A stretch of DNA of 64,000 nucleotides from an uncultured Flaviramulus sp. (GCA_947487155.1 CANKVS010000003.1:28787-92786); one strand, 5' to 3'. Numbered from the stretch's first letter, positions 35,050 to 44,133 are shown. Notes: a model not told the origin generated them from the letters alone. Made by a program: numbers and translations.

Positions 35050-35940
35050 TCAAGGCTCGTTTACTTTTAAGCTCCAGCAAATAGAATAAGTATCATTCGC
35101 CTTTAAAACGTTCAATCCTATTTTATTATTAAAACTATCTGACACACCTGTTGTAGGCTCAATAGCTATGGTGTTTGCTTTTGGAGGTGTGTAAGCTTGT
35201 AAAAAATTATTTTCTCCTGTTGTACCAATTACCAATAGATATTTTGGAGTGTTAAACGTTACATCCTTTGAGTTTAAAATCCAGCAATCGTCCAATTGTT
35301 TGTCTTCAATATTAAATACATTTATTAACTCAATATCTTTCGTACCAGTTGTTATATTTCTATCTCCTAAAGTTAGTTTTTTATCGCTATTAAATTTAAG
35401 CGAACTATTATATAAATTATGGCTTAAAAAATAAGGATGCCAACCAATAGTAAAAGGAAACGCTTTAGTAGCTGTGTTTTTAACAGTTACTTTTAAACTT
35501 AAATTGTCTATTGTAAATGTATATTCTAACTGAATAGTATATGTATACGGAAACCCAACAGTTTCGTTAACCTCATTATATTCCAGCTTTATTATTGCTG
35601 AATTTTCATTGGTTTTTTGATCTATAATTTGAAATACTTTATTATAAACCAAACCATGTAACGCATTGTTTTCTTCTTTTTGATTGATTTCTAATTGATA
35701 ATTCTTGCCTTTAAAAGCATAAGCACCATCTTTAATTCTGTTAGCAAAAGGAAATAATATTGAAGAGGCATAAGTATTTGCATAAGTTAGCGGAGATAAA
35801 TCTTTTATAATGGTATGCCCATTTAAAGTTAACTCTTGTAAACTTGCTCCAGAATTCAAATAAATTTTTCCATAAACCTTGCTTTTAGAGTTTTTAATTT
35901 CCAAAATATTTAAATCTTTATTGTGTTTAATGCTATACAA
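35050..35940 (-). CDS. galM: Aldose 1-epimerase (galactose mutarotase)
   Basis: 296 residues, slightly short for the family. Interconverts alpha and beta galactose so galactokinase can use it. Visible marks are FPFANRIKDGAYAFKGKNY, the catalytic His in NALHGLVYN, the Pro-His-Phe segment FTIGWHPYFL, and the conserved Glu in NTIAIEPTTGVSDSFNN near the C-terminus. It lies 19 bases after the regulator gene and 54 before galK. The annotation is supported by both motif and neighbours. Confidence 0.92.
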   Translation of the reverse strand: MYSIKHNKDLNILEIKNSKSKVYGKIYLNSGASLQELTLNGHTIIKDLSPLTYANTYASSILFPFANRIKDGAYAFKGKNYQLEINQKEENNALHGLVYNKVFQIIDQKTNENSAIIKLEYNEVNETVGFPYTYTIQLEYTFTIDNLSLKVTVKNTATKAFPFTIGWHPYFLSHNLYNSSLKFNSDKKLTLGDRNITTGTKDIELINVFNIEDKQLDDCWILNSKDVTFNTPKYLLVIGTTGENNFLQAYTPPKANTIAIEPTTGVSDSFNNKIGLNVLKANDTYSICWSLKVNEP

Positions 35941-35959
35941 TGATTTTTACTTTAAAGTA

Positions 35960-36949
35960 TTATAATGAATTTCTAATAATTAAATTATTTGGGTTTTCAA
36001 TTTTTGATTGCTCTTTGTCTAATATTATTTTTGCTAAACGTTTCCCCATCATGTTAAAATCTGTAGAAATGGTAGTAATACCGCCTTCTACAATTTCTTT
36101 AAGTAAGGTGTCGTTATAGGAAATAATGCCAATATCTTTGGCAAGTTCTAATGGTGTATCTTTTATTTTTTTAATAATACGAAGTAAATTTTTGTCATCT
36201 GGAACAATATAAATCTCACCTTCTGAAAGAAATCTATCATTTAAAGAATTAATAACTTCTCCAGAAATACTATAATTATCAATAAACATATTGAAACCAC
36301 TAAGCATGCCTTGAGGTTGCTTATCATTAAAAACTAAAACTAATTTTTCATATTTTTTTATTAGTAAAAGAGCTTTAACCAGATTTCTATAAATATCTTT
36401 TTCAAAATTTTGATACACTGCCGAATATTGAGATAAGCTCTCGTTGGTTTGATCTAAAATACAGACTTTATCAATTGGAAGGTTTTTAATATCATCATTT
36501 GTATTTTTTAAATTAGCAGGCATAATTACATAATAATTATAATCGCCAACATTATCAGTTATTAATTTACTGAATAGATTTTTATTGAAATGATGGAAAA
36601 AAATATCTACTTGAATAGTATCACCTAAACTTTCCAAAAAGGAATTATATAAATCTTCTTTAAAAGAATTTAGCTCATCAAAAAGTAAAAATATTTTTTG
36701 AGTAATGTTAATATTTTCACTTGAAACATAATATCCTTTACCTACAATAGATTGTATGATGCCTCTGTTTTTTAATTCATTAAACGCCATCAATACAGTA
36801 TCTCTAGATAGTTTATGCTTATCTTTAATAGCATTAATAGAAGGGATTTGATCTCCTTTTTTTAAATCACCCGAAGCTATAGCACCCTCAATAGAATTGA
36901 TGATTTGCTTATATTTAGGGGTTTTTATGTCTTTTTTAATGATAATCAT
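35960..36949 (-). CDS. GntR-type transcriptional regulator of the galactose genes
   Basis: About 329 residues with the start at 36949 (MIIIKKDIKTPKYKQI). An upstream ATG at 36961 would overlap the -7 box. The N-terminal winged helix (about 8-70; GDQIPSINAIKDKHKLSRDTVLMAFNEL) is GntR type. The C-terminal part (about 80-325) resembles a periplasmic-binding-protein fold that binds a sugar (GIISYNDTLLKEIVEGGITTIST). The AraR-like layout suggests a sugar-responsive repressor. It heads the galM-galK-galT operon and faces the sugar symporter gene, so both are probably controlled through the 18-bp palindrome at 36988-37005. Confidence 0.9.
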   Translation of the reverse strand: MIIIKKDIKTPKYKQIINSIEGAIASGDLKKGDQIPSINAIKDKHKLSRDTVLMAFNELKNRGIIQSIVGKGYYVSSENINITQKIFLLFDELNSFKEDLYNSFLESLGDTIQVDIFFHHFNKNLFSKLITDNVGDYNYYVIMPANLKNTNDDIKNLPIDKVCILDQTNESLSQYSAVYQNFEKDIYRNLVKALLLIKKYEKLVLVFNDKQPQGMLSGFNMFIDNYSISGEVINSLNDRFLSEGEIYIVPDDKNLLRIIKKIKDTPLELAKDIGIISYNDTLLKEIVEGGITTISTDFNMMGKRLAKIILDKEQSKIENPNNLIIRNSL

Positions 36950-36958
36950 AAACAGCAA

Positions 36959-36966
36959 CAAAAGTA
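36959..36966 (-). promoter_or_regulatory. -7 box (TACTTTTG) of the galactose operon
   Basis: Reading the minus strand, TACTTTTG matches TAnnTTTG. It lies 9 bases before the preferred ATG at 36949, giving a very short or absent leader. Confidence 0.5.
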
Positions 36967-36987
36967 TAATTATTTTTTTATATAACC

Positions 36988-37005
36988 TACTAGACCCTAC
37001 TAGTA
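36988..37005. promoter_or_regulatory. Perfect palindromic operator candidate between the galactose operon and the symporter
   Basis: TACTAG (36988-36993), six bases, CTAGTA (37000-37005). The two arms are exact inverted copies. It lies between the two divergent -7 boxes. Its place in the only shared control region and the adjacent GntR gene make it the likely regulator binding site. Confidence 0.6.
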
Positions 37006-37047
37006 TGTTTTTTTATAAAATAGAGTTATTCTTTCAAAATTAATTTC

Positions 37048-37055
37048 TATATTTG
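37048..37055 (+). promoter_or_regulatory. -7 box (TATATTTG) of the sugar symporter gene
   Basis: TATATTTG fits TAnnTTTG exactly, 42 bases before the symporter ATG at 37098. The -33 element is not clear. Confidence 0.55.
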
Positions 37056-37097
37056 GCTTTCTTATTTTATATTAACCAACTAAAATAAATATTTACT

Positions 37098-38744
37098 ATG
37101 ACAGCAGGATTTGAAATTTGGGATTATGTAGTTTTTATTGCTTACGCCATTTTAATTTTAGGTGTAGGATTATGGGTATCTCGCGATAAAGATGGTCATC
37201 AAAAAAATGCAGAGGATTATTTCTTAGCTAGTAAATCTTTACCATGGTGGGCGATAGGTACGTCGTTAATTGCTGCAAACATTTCCGCAGAACAATTTAT
37301 TGGGATGTCTGGTTCGGGTTTTGCCTTAGGGTTAGCAATTGCTTCTTACGAATGGATGGCGGCTTTAACCTTAATTATTGTCGGCAAGTATTTTTTACCA
37401 ATTTTTATTGAAAAAGGATTATATACAATTCCTGAATTTGTTGAAAAACGATTTTCTACTAATCTAAAAACCATATTAGCTGTTTTTTGGATTGCTTTAT
37501 ACATTTTTGTTAATCTAGCTTCCGTATTATACTTAGGAGGACTAGCTATTGAAACTATAATGGGAGTAGACATGATGTATGCTATAATTGGTTTAGCCTT
37601 ATTTGCAGCAGCTTATTCTTTATATGGCGGATTATCTGCAGTAGCGTGGACCGACGTTATACAAGTTGTGTTTTTAGTATTGGGCGGTTTAGTAACAACA
37701 TATTTAGCATTAAATACTGTGTCTGGTGGCGAAGGTATTTTAGCTGGATTTTCTAAAGTTTGGGAAGCAGCACCAGACAAATTTCATATGGTTTTAGAAG
37801 AGTTTAACGGCGATGGAAGTGCAAATAAAAATTATTTAGATTTACCTGGAGTATGGGTATTAATAGGAGGTTTATGGGTAGCTAATATTTACTATTGGGG
37901 TTTCAACCAATATATTATACAAAGAACTTTAGCTGCAAAATCTTTAAAAGAGTCGCAAAAAGGAATTTTATTAGCTGCATTTTTAAAGTTAGTTATTCCA
38001 TTAATTGTTGTAGTTCCTGGTATTGCTGCTTATGTAATGATAAACGACCCATCTATAATGGCTGGTTTAGGTGAGGTAGGACAATTAAATATTCCTTCAT
38101 CTGAACAAGCAGACAAAGCATACCCTTGGCTATTACAATTTTTACCAACAGGACTTAAAGGTGTAGCTTTTGCGGCATTAGCTGCTGCTATTGTATCATC
38201 TTTAGCCTCTATGTTAAATTCTACATCCACAATATTTACAATGGATATTTACAAACAGTATATTAATAAAAATGCTGATGATAAAACGACTGTAAATGTG
38301 GGTCGTATTTCTGCTGCAGTTGCTTTAATTATTGCTGTAATAATGGCACCGCTTTTAGGAGGAATAGATCAAGCATTTCAATTTATACAAGAATATACAG
38401 GTATTGTAAGTCCTGGTATTTTGGCTGTATTTATCCTTGGCTTGTTTTGGAAGAAAACAACTAATAAAGCTGCTATTTGGGGAGCCCTTTTGTCTATTCC
38501 AATAGCGTTATTATTAAAATATTTACCAATTCCTGTTTTAGAACCTTGGATGCATCAAATGGGGTTAACAGCGTTGTTAACTATGGGTGTTATAATTCTT
38601 GTGAGTTATTCGCAAAATAAAGGTTCAGACGACGAGAAAGGGATTCCTTTATCTAAAGAGTTATTTAAAACAACACCCTTATTTAATATTGGTTCGTTTG
38701 CTGTAATGATTATACTTGCAGTATTGTACGCGTTGTTCTGGTAA
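37098..38744 (+). CDS. Sodium/sugar symporter (SSS family), probably galactose or glucose
   Basis: 548 residues with about 14 hydrophobic membrane helices. The SSS hallmark is clear: GTSLIAANISAEQFIGMSGSGFALGLAIA (about 55-83), YSLYGGLSAVAWTDVIQVVFLVLGG (about 175-200), and NQYIIQRTLAAKSLKESQKG (about 275-294). Together these match SglT-type sodium-coupled transporters. The divergent gal operon suggests galactose as substrate. An 8-bp -7 box and the palindrome upstream fit control by the GntR regulator. It ends at a strong hairpin terminator. Confidence 0.93.
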   Translation: MTAGFEIWDYVVFIAYAILILGVGLWVSRDKDGHQKNAEDYFLASKSLPWWAIGTSLIAANISAEQFIGMSGSGFALGLAIASYEWMAALTLIIVGKYFLPIFIEKGLYTIPEFVEKRFSTNLKTILAVFWIALYIFVNLASVLYLGGLAIETIMGVDMMYAIIGLALFAAAYSLYGGLSAVAWTDVIQVVFLVLGGLVTTYLALNTVSGGEGILAGFSKVWEAAPDKFHMVLEEFNGDGSANKNYLDLPGVWVLIGGLWVANIYYWGFNQYIIQRTLAAKSLKESQKGILLAAFLKLVIPLIVVVPGIAAYVMINDPSIMAGLGEVGQLNIPSSEQADKAYPWLLQFLPTGLKGVAFAALAAAIVSSLASMLNSTSTIFTMDIYKQYINKNADDKTTVNVGRISAAVALIIAVIMAPLLGGIDQAFQFIQEYTGIVSPGILAVFILGLFWKKTTNKAAIWGALLSIPIALLLKYLPIPVLEPWMHQMGLTALLTMGVIILVSYSQNKGSDDEKGIPLSKELFKTTPLFNIGSFAVMIILAVLYALFW

Positions 38745-38765
38745 TAGTAAAAAATTTATTTATAA

Positions 38766-38795
38766 AAAAAGAGCTCATTAATTTAAGCTCTTTTT
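38766..38795. terminator. Rho-independent terminator, usable on both strands
   Basis: AAAAAGAGCT (38766-38775) and AGCTCTTTTT (38786-38795) form a ten-pair stem with a ten-base loop, between the symporter and the convergent ArsC-like gene. T tracts on both sides make it bidirectional. Confidence 0.8.
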
Positions 38796-38816
38796 CGTTT
38801 TAATTGGAGTATAATT

Positions 38817-39167
38817 TTATTGAATTGCTGCTTCCACCAAAGCGATATTCTTTTTAGAATTCCCAATAAATATAGCATCATCAATTATAAAAACAGGTCT
38901 GCTTAAAAACGTGTAATGTTCTAAAATATAGTGCTTGTAATCGCGTTCTTCAAGCTTTTGGTTTTTTAAGTCCATTTCTTTGTAAAGCTTAGATCGTTTA
39001 CTAAAAAGCGCCTCATAACTTCCAGAAAGACTTTTCATGTATTCTAATTGTTTTACGGTAATGGGTTCGGTTTTTATGTCTTGTAAAATATAATCTGATG
39101 AAAGATTAAGAACCTTCAAAATTCTAATACAAGTGCTACACGTTTTTAAGTAATAAACTTTTTTCAT
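38817..39167 (-). CDS. ArsC/Spx-like thioredoxin-fold protein
   Basis: 116 residues. The N-terminal YYLKTCSTCIRILKVL has a CxxC at about residues 10-13, as in the ArsC/YffB/Spx family. The body (PITVKQLEYMKSLSGSYEALFSKRSKLYKEMDL) matches their helical insertion, and FLSRPVFIIDDAIFIGNSKKNI carries the family's Arg-Pro motif. True arsenate reductase also needs a set of three Arg residues, which I cannot confirm. A reductase or regulatory role is equally possible. It is a single gene facing the terminator, divergent from the DinB-like gene. Confidence 0.8.
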   Translation of the reverse strand: MKKVYYLKTCSTCIRILKVLNLSSDYILQDIKTEPITVKQLEYMKSLSGSYEALFSKRSKLYKEMDLKNQKLEERDYKHYILEHYTFLSRPVFIIDDAIFIGNSKKNIALVEAAIQ

Positions 39168-39239
39168 TATTTGAATTATTTAGAACAAAACAAAGATAAT
39201 TATATCATTTAAAACTATATTTAACGAAAAATAATTATA

Positions 39240-39704
39240 ATGAATTTTGCATTTAAAGTACTGCCAAAAACACGTCATTTTTTTAATAATATAATTGAAA
39301 AAATAACGATTGAAGATTTAAATAAAATCCCTAAAGGGTTTAATAATAATATTATTTGGAATATAGGGCATATTGTAGTTACAGAACAATTATTGGTTTA
39401 TAAATTATCTGGATTACCAACCATGGTAAGCGATACCTTAATTGAAAAATATAAAAAAGGAACTAAACCTGAATGTGTTGTTTCTCAAGATGAAATAGAC
39501 GAAATAAAAAATCTTTTGTTTTCAACAATTAAAAAAACGGAAGAAGATTATAAAAATAAAGCGTTTAAAAATTATCAAGAATATACCGTTTCTACCACAG
39601 GAAACACCCTGTTGAACGTTGATGATGCATTAAACTTTGTTCATTTTCATGAAGGGATGCATTTTGGTTATCTATTGGCGCAATTAAGAGCCCTTAAAAA
39701 CTAG
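39240..39704 (+). CDS. DinB-like metal-binding four-helix protein
   Basis: 154 residues with the DinB layout: a His after the first helices (NIGHIVVTEQLLVYKLSG, His near 42), then HFHEGMHFGYLLAQLRALKN near the C-terminus, whose two His (about 134 and 138) complete the metal site. The family members are thiol- or stress-linked enzymes or of unknown function. Its last 21 bases overlap those of the convergent lipoprotein gene. It is divergent from the ArsC-like gene with which a control region is shared. Confidence 0.85.
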   Translation: MNFAFKVLPKTRHFFNNIIEKITIEDLNKIPKGFNNNIIWNIGHIVVTEQLLVYKLSGLPTMVSDTLIEKYKKGTKPECVVSQDEIDEIKNLLFSTIKKTEEDYKNKAFKNYQEYTVSTTGNTLLNVDDALNFVHFHEGMHFGYLLAQLRALKN

Positions 39705-40403
39705 CAACGAGTTAACCTCGCTATAAGGAATAATAAACTCTATAATTCCTGTAGAAAAAGCAGCAATTTCGTAAGTATTGTAGAGACATATAATACCCGC
39801 ATCGTTATAGGCTATATTTGCTGGTAATTCAAAACTGTTAGACTCAAAAACACCTTCTTTATCTTTAATCGCTTCATTAAAATAAGGCAATGCCATTTTT
39901 TTAAACGCATCTATATTTTTAAATAGACTATTGTTTATAATAGGCTTGCCTGTAGCGGTATTAAAATTTTTAAAGGTTATATTTAAATTACCATGAGCTC
40001 CTCCAGTATTAACGTAAGATGTAATAGCAACGCTTATAATTTTTGGCGATTGGTAAATAACTTCTCCATCAATTTGTGCTTCCCAATGTTGTGAACTATC
40101 AGGGAAATTGGCAATAAACTGGTTATATTCTTTGTTAAAAGTAGTGATGCTTTCTTCAATTGATTTAAACGACCAATCTTTAGTATCATCTATTTGTAAT
40201 GCTGAAGCTATTGTGTTTTCTATTACTGCGTTTATTAACGATGACGTTTTAGAGTTTCCGCTAGCAATAGGAATATTAATTTCTACAATCGAATTGTTTT
40301 CAGTGGTAATATTTGAATCTAAAAAAACAAGAGCGGTCTCTTTTTCACAAGACATGAAAAAGGAAATCAAACAAAAAGCAATAAGACTTTTTTTAAAACA
40401 CAT
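39684..40403 (-). CDS. Lipoprotein with DUF4163/DUF3298-like (RsiV/PdaC-type) domains
   Basis: 239 residues. The leader MCFKKSLIAFCLISFFMSC ends in a lipobox with Cys near residue 19, so the mature protein is lipid-anchored. The core (about 110-170; SVAITSYVNTGGAHGNLNITFKNFNTATGKPI) is the typical DUF3298 pattern, preceded by a DUF4163-like stretch. The family is found in RsiV and in polysaccharide deacetylases and may bind lysozyme or cell-wall sugars. It overlaps the 3' end of the dinB-like gene and is divergent from the cystathionine gamma-synthase gene. Confidence 0.82.
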   Translation of the reverse strand: MCFKKSLIAFCLISFFMSCEKETALVFLDSNITTENNSIVEINIPIASGNSKTSSLINAVIENTIASALQIDDTKDWSFKSIEESITTFNKEYNQFIANFPDSSQHWEAQIDGEVIYQSPKIISVAITSYVNTGGAHGNLNITFKNFNTATGKPIINNSLFKNIDAFKKMALPYFNEAIKDKEGVFESNSFELPANIAYNDAGIICLYNTYEIAAFSTGIIEFIIPYSEVNSLLVFKGS

Positions 40404-40441
40404 AACGTTATCGTTTAATATACCTAAAGGTAAATATTGCG

Positions 40442-40472
40442 TTTGAATACAACGAATTAAAAACTACATTTG
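40442..40472 (+). promoter_or_regulatory. Perfect Bacteroidetes promoter of the cystathionine gamma-synthase gene
   Basis: TTTG (40442-40445), 19 bases, TACATTTG (40465-40472). Both elements and their spacing equal the consensus. It overlaps an in-frame TTG at 40470, which excludes that as a start and puts translation at the ATG at 40527. Confidence 0.85.
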
Positions 40473-40526
40473 TATAGAAATTTAAAAAAATTTCGACTAT
40501 TCAATGACAATAAACGAATTAAGAAT

Positions 40527-41666
40527 ATGAAATTTAATACTAAAGTAATACACGGCGGACAAGAACACGACCCAGCTTATGGTTCGGTAATGCCTCCTAT
40601 ATATCAAACATCTACATACGCACAAACAACTCCTGGTGGGCATAAAGGCTATGAATATTCTAGAACGCACAACCCTACTAGAAATGCTTTAGAAAATGCT
40701 TTAGCAAGTATTGAAAACGGCAAGTATGGATTAGCTTTTGGCTCTGGACTTGCTGCTATAGATGCCATTGTTAAGCTTTTAAAACCAGGTGATGAGGTTA
40801 TTTCTACTAACGATTTGTATGGTGGTTCTTTTAGGTTATTTACTAAAATATATGAAGACTTTGGAATAAAATTTCATTTTGTTGGTATGGAAAAAGCTTC
40901 AAATATCGAAGCATATATAAATAATAACACTAAACTTATTTGGGTTGAAACACCTACTAACCCTATGATGAATATTATAGATATTGTGGCTGTTTCAAAA
41001 ATTTCAAAGAAGCATAATCTTTTATTAGCAGTCGATAACACGTTTGCAACACCTTATTTACAACAACCTTTAAATTTGGGAGCTGATATTGTTATGCATT
41101 CTGCTACAAAATACCTTGGTGGCCATAGCGATGTGGTTATGGGCGCTTTAATTGTAAAAGACAAAGATTTAGCAGATAGACTATATTTTATTCAAAATGC
41201 AAGTGGTGCTATTTGCGGGCCGCAAGACAGTTTTTTAGTTTTAAGAGGTATTAAAACATTGCATATAAGAATGCAACGCCATTGTGAAAATGGAAAAGCT
41301 GTAGCTGAATTTTTAGCAAACCACTCAAAAATAGAGCATGTATATTGGCCTGGATTTGAAAATCATCCTAATCATGATATTGCTAAATCTCAAATGAATG
41401 ATTTTGGAGGAATGATATCGTTTACCACCAAAGGAAATAATTACGATGCTGCTATTAAAATTGTTGAACGTTTAAAGGTTTTTACTTTAGCCGAGTCTTT
41501 AGGAGGTGTAGAATCTTTATGCGGACATCCAGCAAGCATGACACATGCAAGTATACCAAAACAAGAACGAGAAAAAGTAGGTGTTGTAGATTCTTTAATT
41601 AGATTGAGTGTGGGTATTGAGGATATAGATGATTTAATTGCCGATTTAGAACAGGCACTTAAATAA
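40527..41666 (+). CDS. metB: Cystathionine gamma-synthase or related PLP lyase
   Basis: 379 residues from the ATG at 40527 (MKFNTKVIHGGQ). The promoter box rules out the TTG at 40470. The family joins cysteine with O-acyl-homoserine, or acts as gamma-lyase, using PLP. Signatures: PPIYQTSTYAQTTPGGHKGYEYSR, FGSGLAAIDAIVKLLKPGDEVI, the PLP Lys in SATKYLGGHSDVVMGA (about residue 195) and GGMISFTTKG with ESLGGVESLCGHPASMTH. Synthase versus gamma-lyase cannot be told by eye. The name metB is therefore tentative. Single gene with its own promoter. Confidence 0.88.
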   Translation: MKFNTKVIHGGQEHDPAYGSVMPPIYQTSTYAQTTPGGHKGYEYSRTHNPTRNALENALASIENGKYGLAFGSGLAAIDAIVKLLKPGDEVISTNDLYGGSFRLFTKIYEDFGIKFHFVGMEKASNIEAYINNNTKLIWVETPTNPMMNIIDIVAVSKISKKHNLLLAVDNTFATPYLQQPLNLGADIVMHSATKYLGGHSDVVMGALIVKDKDLADRLYFIQNASGAICGPQDSFLVLRGIKTLHIRMQRHCENGKAVAEFLANHSKIEHVYWPGFENHPNHDIAKSQMNDFGGMISFTTKGNNYDAAIKIVERLKVFTLAESLGGVESLCGHPASMTHASIPKQEREKVGVVDSLIRLSVGIEDIDDLIADLEQALK

Positions 41667-41681
41667 AAAACAAGAGTTTCT

Positions 41682-42485
41682 TTAATCTAAATAGTAAATG
41701 TAACCTACATTTACCCATAACAACCAGTCGTTAAATTTGTTAAAGCTTAATTGGTGGTTAAGTCCGTCTACCCAATCGCTAAAATAATATTGCCCTCTAA
41801 CATCTAGCATTAGATCTGCTAGTTTGTTAAGTTTATATCTAACACCAACACTCGATACAATAGACCAAGTACTGCCTGGAGAAGCATCTACCGAACCTGG
41901 ATCCCAAAAAGAGTAGAAATTGGTGGGGTCAAGTACGTTTCCAATAGCATTTGGGTTAGGGTTAGCGTAAGTTGTACTTACCTCAGGAGTAAATGATGTA
42001 TAATGCACACCTAAACTAACAAAGGGTGCAAAACGATAGCTAAATGCTTGAAAATCTCGAATACTTAACGGAAAAAACTCTAACTGCGTACCAATATCTA
42101 AATTTTTAGCAACCCCCGTATGAGCTCTTAATTGGTTGGCTTCAATGGTGTTTCTATTAGGGTTCACCCATTCGCCTAAGTGTTTTAATGCTGTTCTATT
42201 CCAAGAAATTTCATTTCTTAATTTAAAATGATCGTTAAAATACGTATCAGTAGTATAGCAATTACAATCTGCTCTGTAAGAGAAATTTAAGTAGTGAATA
42301 ATACCAAAACCAAAACCAGAATTTCCAAAATTAGTTTCTTCATTGTTTCTACTTCCATAATCAGAACGAAACTGAGTAGGACCAACAATAACACCAATTT
42401 CATGAGAGAACCCTAATTGAGAGTATGATGTTTGGCTAATAACAAATAAGCAAAAAGCAAAAGCTAAATGTTTCAAGTTAAGCAT
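41682..42485 (-). CDS. Outer membrane beta-barrel-like protein of the THC0290-type group
   Basis: 267 residues with a signal peptide (LAFAFCLFVISQTSYSQ, cut before LGF). The mature protein starts GFSHEIGVIVGPTQFRSDYGSR, a pattern I recall from an uncharacterised Flavobacteriia family annotated THC0290_0291. The following alternating strand pattern (NEISWNRTALK, VGVRYKLNKLADLMLDVRGQYYF, LLWVNVGYIYYLD) ends in an aromatic-rich strand, consistent with an outer-membrane barrel. No function is known. Convergent with the metB gene, with no clear terminator between them. Confidence 0.75.
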   Translation of the reverse strand: MLNLKHLAFAFCLFVISQTSYSQLGFSHEIGVIVGPTQFRSDYGSRNNEETNFGNSGFGFGIIHYLNFSYRADCNCYTTDTYFNDHFKLRNEISWNRTALKHLGEWVNPNRNTIEANQLRAHTGVAKNLDIGTQLEFFPLSIRDFQAFSYRFAPFVSLGVHYTSFTPEVSTTYANPNPNAIGNVLDPTNFYSFWDPGSVDASPGSTWSIVSSVGVRYKLNKLADLMLDVRGQYYFSDWVDGLNHQLSFNKFNDWLLWVNVGYIYYLD

Positions 42486-42630
42486 AATAAGGTTCGTTTT
42501 TTTGAGGCATTATTGATAACAAATATAATAAAACACGACTAACAAACAAATATTTCTAAAATCCATACTCTACTATAAAATTATTTATTGCGAATTTCAA
42601 AAAAAAACAGCATAATTTTTACATATAACG

Positions 42631-42638
42631 TATATTTG
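42631..42638 (+). promoter_or_regulatory. -7 box (TATATTTG) of the glutamate dehydrogenase gene
   Basis: TATATTTG fits TAnnTTTG, 47 bases before the ATG at 42686. A -33 TTTG at the ideal distance was not found. Confidence 0.5.
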
Positions 42639-42685
42639 CGCTGTTAAATTATAAATATTTAAATTATAACTCAATTTTTTATTAA

Positions 42686-44029
42686 ATGAAAAGCATAGTT
42701 GATTCATTTTTAGACCTTGTAAAACAACGAAATGGTAACGAACCAGAATTTTTACAAGCTGTAGAGGAAGTAGCAGAAACTGTTATTCCTTACATTGTTA
42801 AACACGACATTTATCATGGTAAAAACATTTTGTTAAGAATGGTAGAACCAGAGCGTGTAGTAACCTTTAGAGTGTGTTGGGTAGACGATACTGGAGAAAT
42901 TCAAGTTAACAGAGGGTATAGAATTCAAATGAATTCGGCTATTGGCCCTTATAAAGGTGGTTTAAGATTCCACCCCACTGTAAATATGAGTATTTTAAAG
43001 TTTTTGGCTTTTGAGCAAGTATTCAAAAACAGTTTAACAACCTTACCTATGGGAGGTGGAAAAGGAGGAAGCGATTTTGATCCTAAAGGAAAGAGCGATA
43101 ACGAAATTATGCGTTTTTGCCATTCATTTATGAGTGAATTATTTAGACACATTGGCCCTAATAGCGATGTTCCTGCTGGAGATATTGGTGTTGGTGGTAG
43201 AGAAATAGGTTTTTTATTCGGAATGTATAAAAAACTTAGAAATGAATTTACTGGTGTATTAACAGGAAAAGGCGAATCTTGGGGAGGCTCTTTAATTAGA
43301 CCTGAAGCTACAGGGTATGGAGCAGTCTATTTTGCTGAAAAAATGCTTGAAACTAAAAATGATAGTTTTAAAGGCAAAAATGTGGTTGTTTCTGGTTCTG
43401 GAAATGTAGCACAATATGCTGCTGAAAAAGTTATTCAGTTAGGAGGAAAAGTATTAACACTTTCAGATTCTTCAGGATATATTTATGATGCAGAAGGTAT
43501 CGATTCAGATAAATTAGCCTTTATAATGCAATTAAAAAATGTAAAACGCGGAAGAATAAGCGAATATTTAGAAGCTTATCCAAATGCCGAATTTGTTAAA
43601 GGAAAAACACCGTGGGGTGTTAAATGCGATATTGCTTTGCCATGTGCTACTCAAAATGAGCTTAATGAAAACGATGCAGACACCCTTATTAATAATGGTT
43701 GTATTTGTGTTAGTGAAGGTGCTAATATGCCTTCAACTAAAGCCGCTATAAACTCATTTCATAACGCTAAAATATTATTTGCACCAGGAAAAGCATCAAA
43801 TGCTGGAGGTGTTGCAACGTCGGGGTTAGAAATGACTCAAAACTCTTTACGCTATAAATGGTCTAGAGAAGAAGTTGATGAGAAATTAAAAGAAATTATG
43901 GCAAACATTCACGATTCTTGCACTGAATATGGAAAAGATGAAAATGGGTATATAGATTATGTAAAAGGAGCAAACATTGCAGGATTTGTAAAAGTTGCAG
44001 ATGCTATGTTAGCGCAAGGAGTTGTTTAG
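42686..44029 (+). CDS. gdhA: Glutamate dehydrogenase (NADP-type)
   Basis: 447 residues, normal length for the hexameric enzyme that makes glutamate from 2-oxoglutarate and ammonia. The order: RMVEPERVVTFRVCWVDDTG, the substrate Lys region YKGGLRFHPTVN, FKNSLTTLPMGGGKGGSDFDPKG with the catalytic Lys, the GDIGVGGREIGFLFGMYKK segment, and a Rossmann domain starting VVVSGSGNVAQYAAEK (about 230). The specificity residues for NADP were not verified. The gene is single, with a -7 box upstream and a strong terminator downstream. Confidence 0.95.
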   Translation: MKSIVDSFLDLVKQRNGNEPEFLQAVEEVAETVIPYIVKHDIYHGKNILLRMVEPERVVTFRVCWVDDTGEIQVNRGYRIQMNSAIGPYKGGLRFHPTVNMSILKFLAFEQVFKNSLTTLPMGGGKGGSDFDPKGKSDNEIMRFCHSFMSELFRHIGPNSDVPAGDIGVGGREIGFLFGMYKKLRNEFTGVLTGKGESWGGSLIRPEATGYGAVYFAEKMLETKNDSFKGKNVVVSGSGNVAQYAAEKVIQLGGKVLTLSDSSGYIYDAEGIDSDKLAFIMQLKNVKRGRISEYLEAYPNAEFVKGKTPWGVKCDIALPCATQNELNENDADTLINNGCICVSEGANMPSTKAAINSFHNAKILFAPGKASNAGGVATSGLEMTQNSLRYKWSREEVDEKLKEIMANIHDSCTEYGKDENGYIDYVKGANIAGFVKVADAMLAQGVV

Positions 44030-44051
44030 TATAACCATTTAAATTATTAAT

Positions 44052-44084
44052 AAAAGCTTCCTAAAACTTAGGAAGCTTTTTTAT
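44052..44084 (+). terminator. Rho-independent terminator after gdhA
   Basis: AAAAGCTTCCTAA (44052-44064) and TTAGGAAGCTTTT (44068-44080) form a 13-pair stem with a three-base loop, followed by a T-rich tail. This is the strongest hairpin seen in the window. Confidence 0.9.
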
Positions 44085-44125
44085 TTTAATTATATTATTT
44101 TAAAGCAAAACTCGTTAGATATAAA

Positions 44126-44133
44126 TATATTTG
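44126..44133 (+). promoter_or_regulatory. -7 box (TATATTTG) of the porZ-recO unit
   Basis: TATATTTG matches TAnnTTTG and lies 17 bases before the porZ ATG at 44151, giving a short leader. Confidence 0.5.
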
